13,754 nt of DNA from JAZQQB01 sp045628865 (lineage in GTDB: Bacteria; Bacillota; Clostridia; Lachnospirales; Lachnospiraceae): NCBI GenBank assembly GCA_045628865.1, contig JAZQQB010000083.1, positions 1 to 13,754 of the forward strand, given 5' to 3'. Below are positions 13,651 to 13,754 of the stretch, piece by piece. The stretch's first letter is position 1; every line of letters begins with the position of its first letter. The notes beneath the pieces were generated by a model that was given only the letters and a program-made list of their open reading frames with translations, was not told the origin of the DNA and made no database searches. The position numbers were made by a program, and so were the translations under genes.

Positions 13651-13754
13651 GATATCAGCTTAATGGATCAGGTATATGTTAAGGCAGAAGATGGCAAGCA
13701 GACAGTTGCAGCATATCTTGCAAGCGTTAACAAGGCTCTTACAATTGCTAAGTT
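13651..13754 (+). pseudogene. tsf: In-frame continuation of tsf after the TAG: EF-Ts C-terminal segment, runs off the window
   Basis: Directly after the TAG the tsf frame stays open for 34 codons to the window edge. It begins DISLMDQVYVKAEDGKQTV and ends near ALTIAK. This corresponds to the EF-Ts segment that in E. coli reads EVSLTGQPFV, then KTVGQLL, and leads to the conserved RFEVGEG stretch, which would lie just past the window. Codon use (AAG, GTT, GCA, CTT) is the same as in the body of tsf. No RBS or suitable start lies near 13651. The internal ATG at 13663 has no SD and would leave out the beginning of the segment. I read it as the rest of tsf, not a separate gene. Confidence 0.8.

Noticed and set aside
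13663..13754. Independent small gene starting at ATG 13663 after tsf
   Set aside because: It has no ribosome-binding site, is in the same frame as tsf, and its product is the expected EF-Ts C-terminal segment.

Overview
The window is a motility/chemotaxis block of a flagellated, low-GC Clostridia bacterium, most likely a Lachnospiraceae (Roseburia/Agathobacter/Butyrivibrio-like). This placement is an inference from protein character, A/T-rich codon use and gene order; no 16S or other marker gene is present. All genes lie on the + strand. The order flhG - cheB - cheA - cheW - cheC - cheD - sigma-28 - (swrB-like) - rpsB - tsf follows the end of the Bacillus subtilis fla/che operon and its rpsB-tsf neighbours. 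Here a PilZ gene, a small acidic membrane protein, a FapA gene and an MltG-like gene are added.

Region 1 (1-920): the 3' part of flhG, whose start lies before the window, closed by a strong terminator. Region 2 (about 940-9601): a new transcription unit with a good -10 box. It carries ycgR-like PilZ, cheB, cheA, cheW, cheC, cheD, a two-TM protein with an acidic tail, the flagellar sigma factor and fapA, and ends in a hairpin terminator. Spacing is tight (1-38 bp) except for the 79 bp before cheC, which holds a strong hairpin able to pair alternatively with the cheC ribosome-binding site. Region 3 (9602-11712): a noncoding stretch with two palindromes, then a membrane-anchored coiled-coil protein resembling SwrB, an anchored MltG-like protein and a terminator. 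Region 4 (11694-13754): a promoter overlapping that terminator, a structured leader, rpsB, a hairpin-rich spacer and tsf.

Functionally, CheA/CheW form the kinase-scaffold core. CheB (methylesterase), CheC (CheY-P phosphatase) and CheD (receptor deamidase) make the three-part adaptation system known from Bacillus and Thermotoga. PilZ would couple c-di-GMP to motor speed, FlhG and FapA act in flagellar number, placement or assembly, and the sigma factor turns on late flagellar genes. CheR and CheY are not in the window.

The most striking observation is in tsf. After 300 codons of normal EF-Ts there is an in-frame TAG (13648-13650), and the same frame then continues to the window end with sequence that looks like the ordinary EF-Ts C-terminus. 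The gene is therefore interrupted by a nonsense codon, carries a base error, or is read through. No mobile elements, CRISPR arrays, tRNAs or rRNAs were seen.
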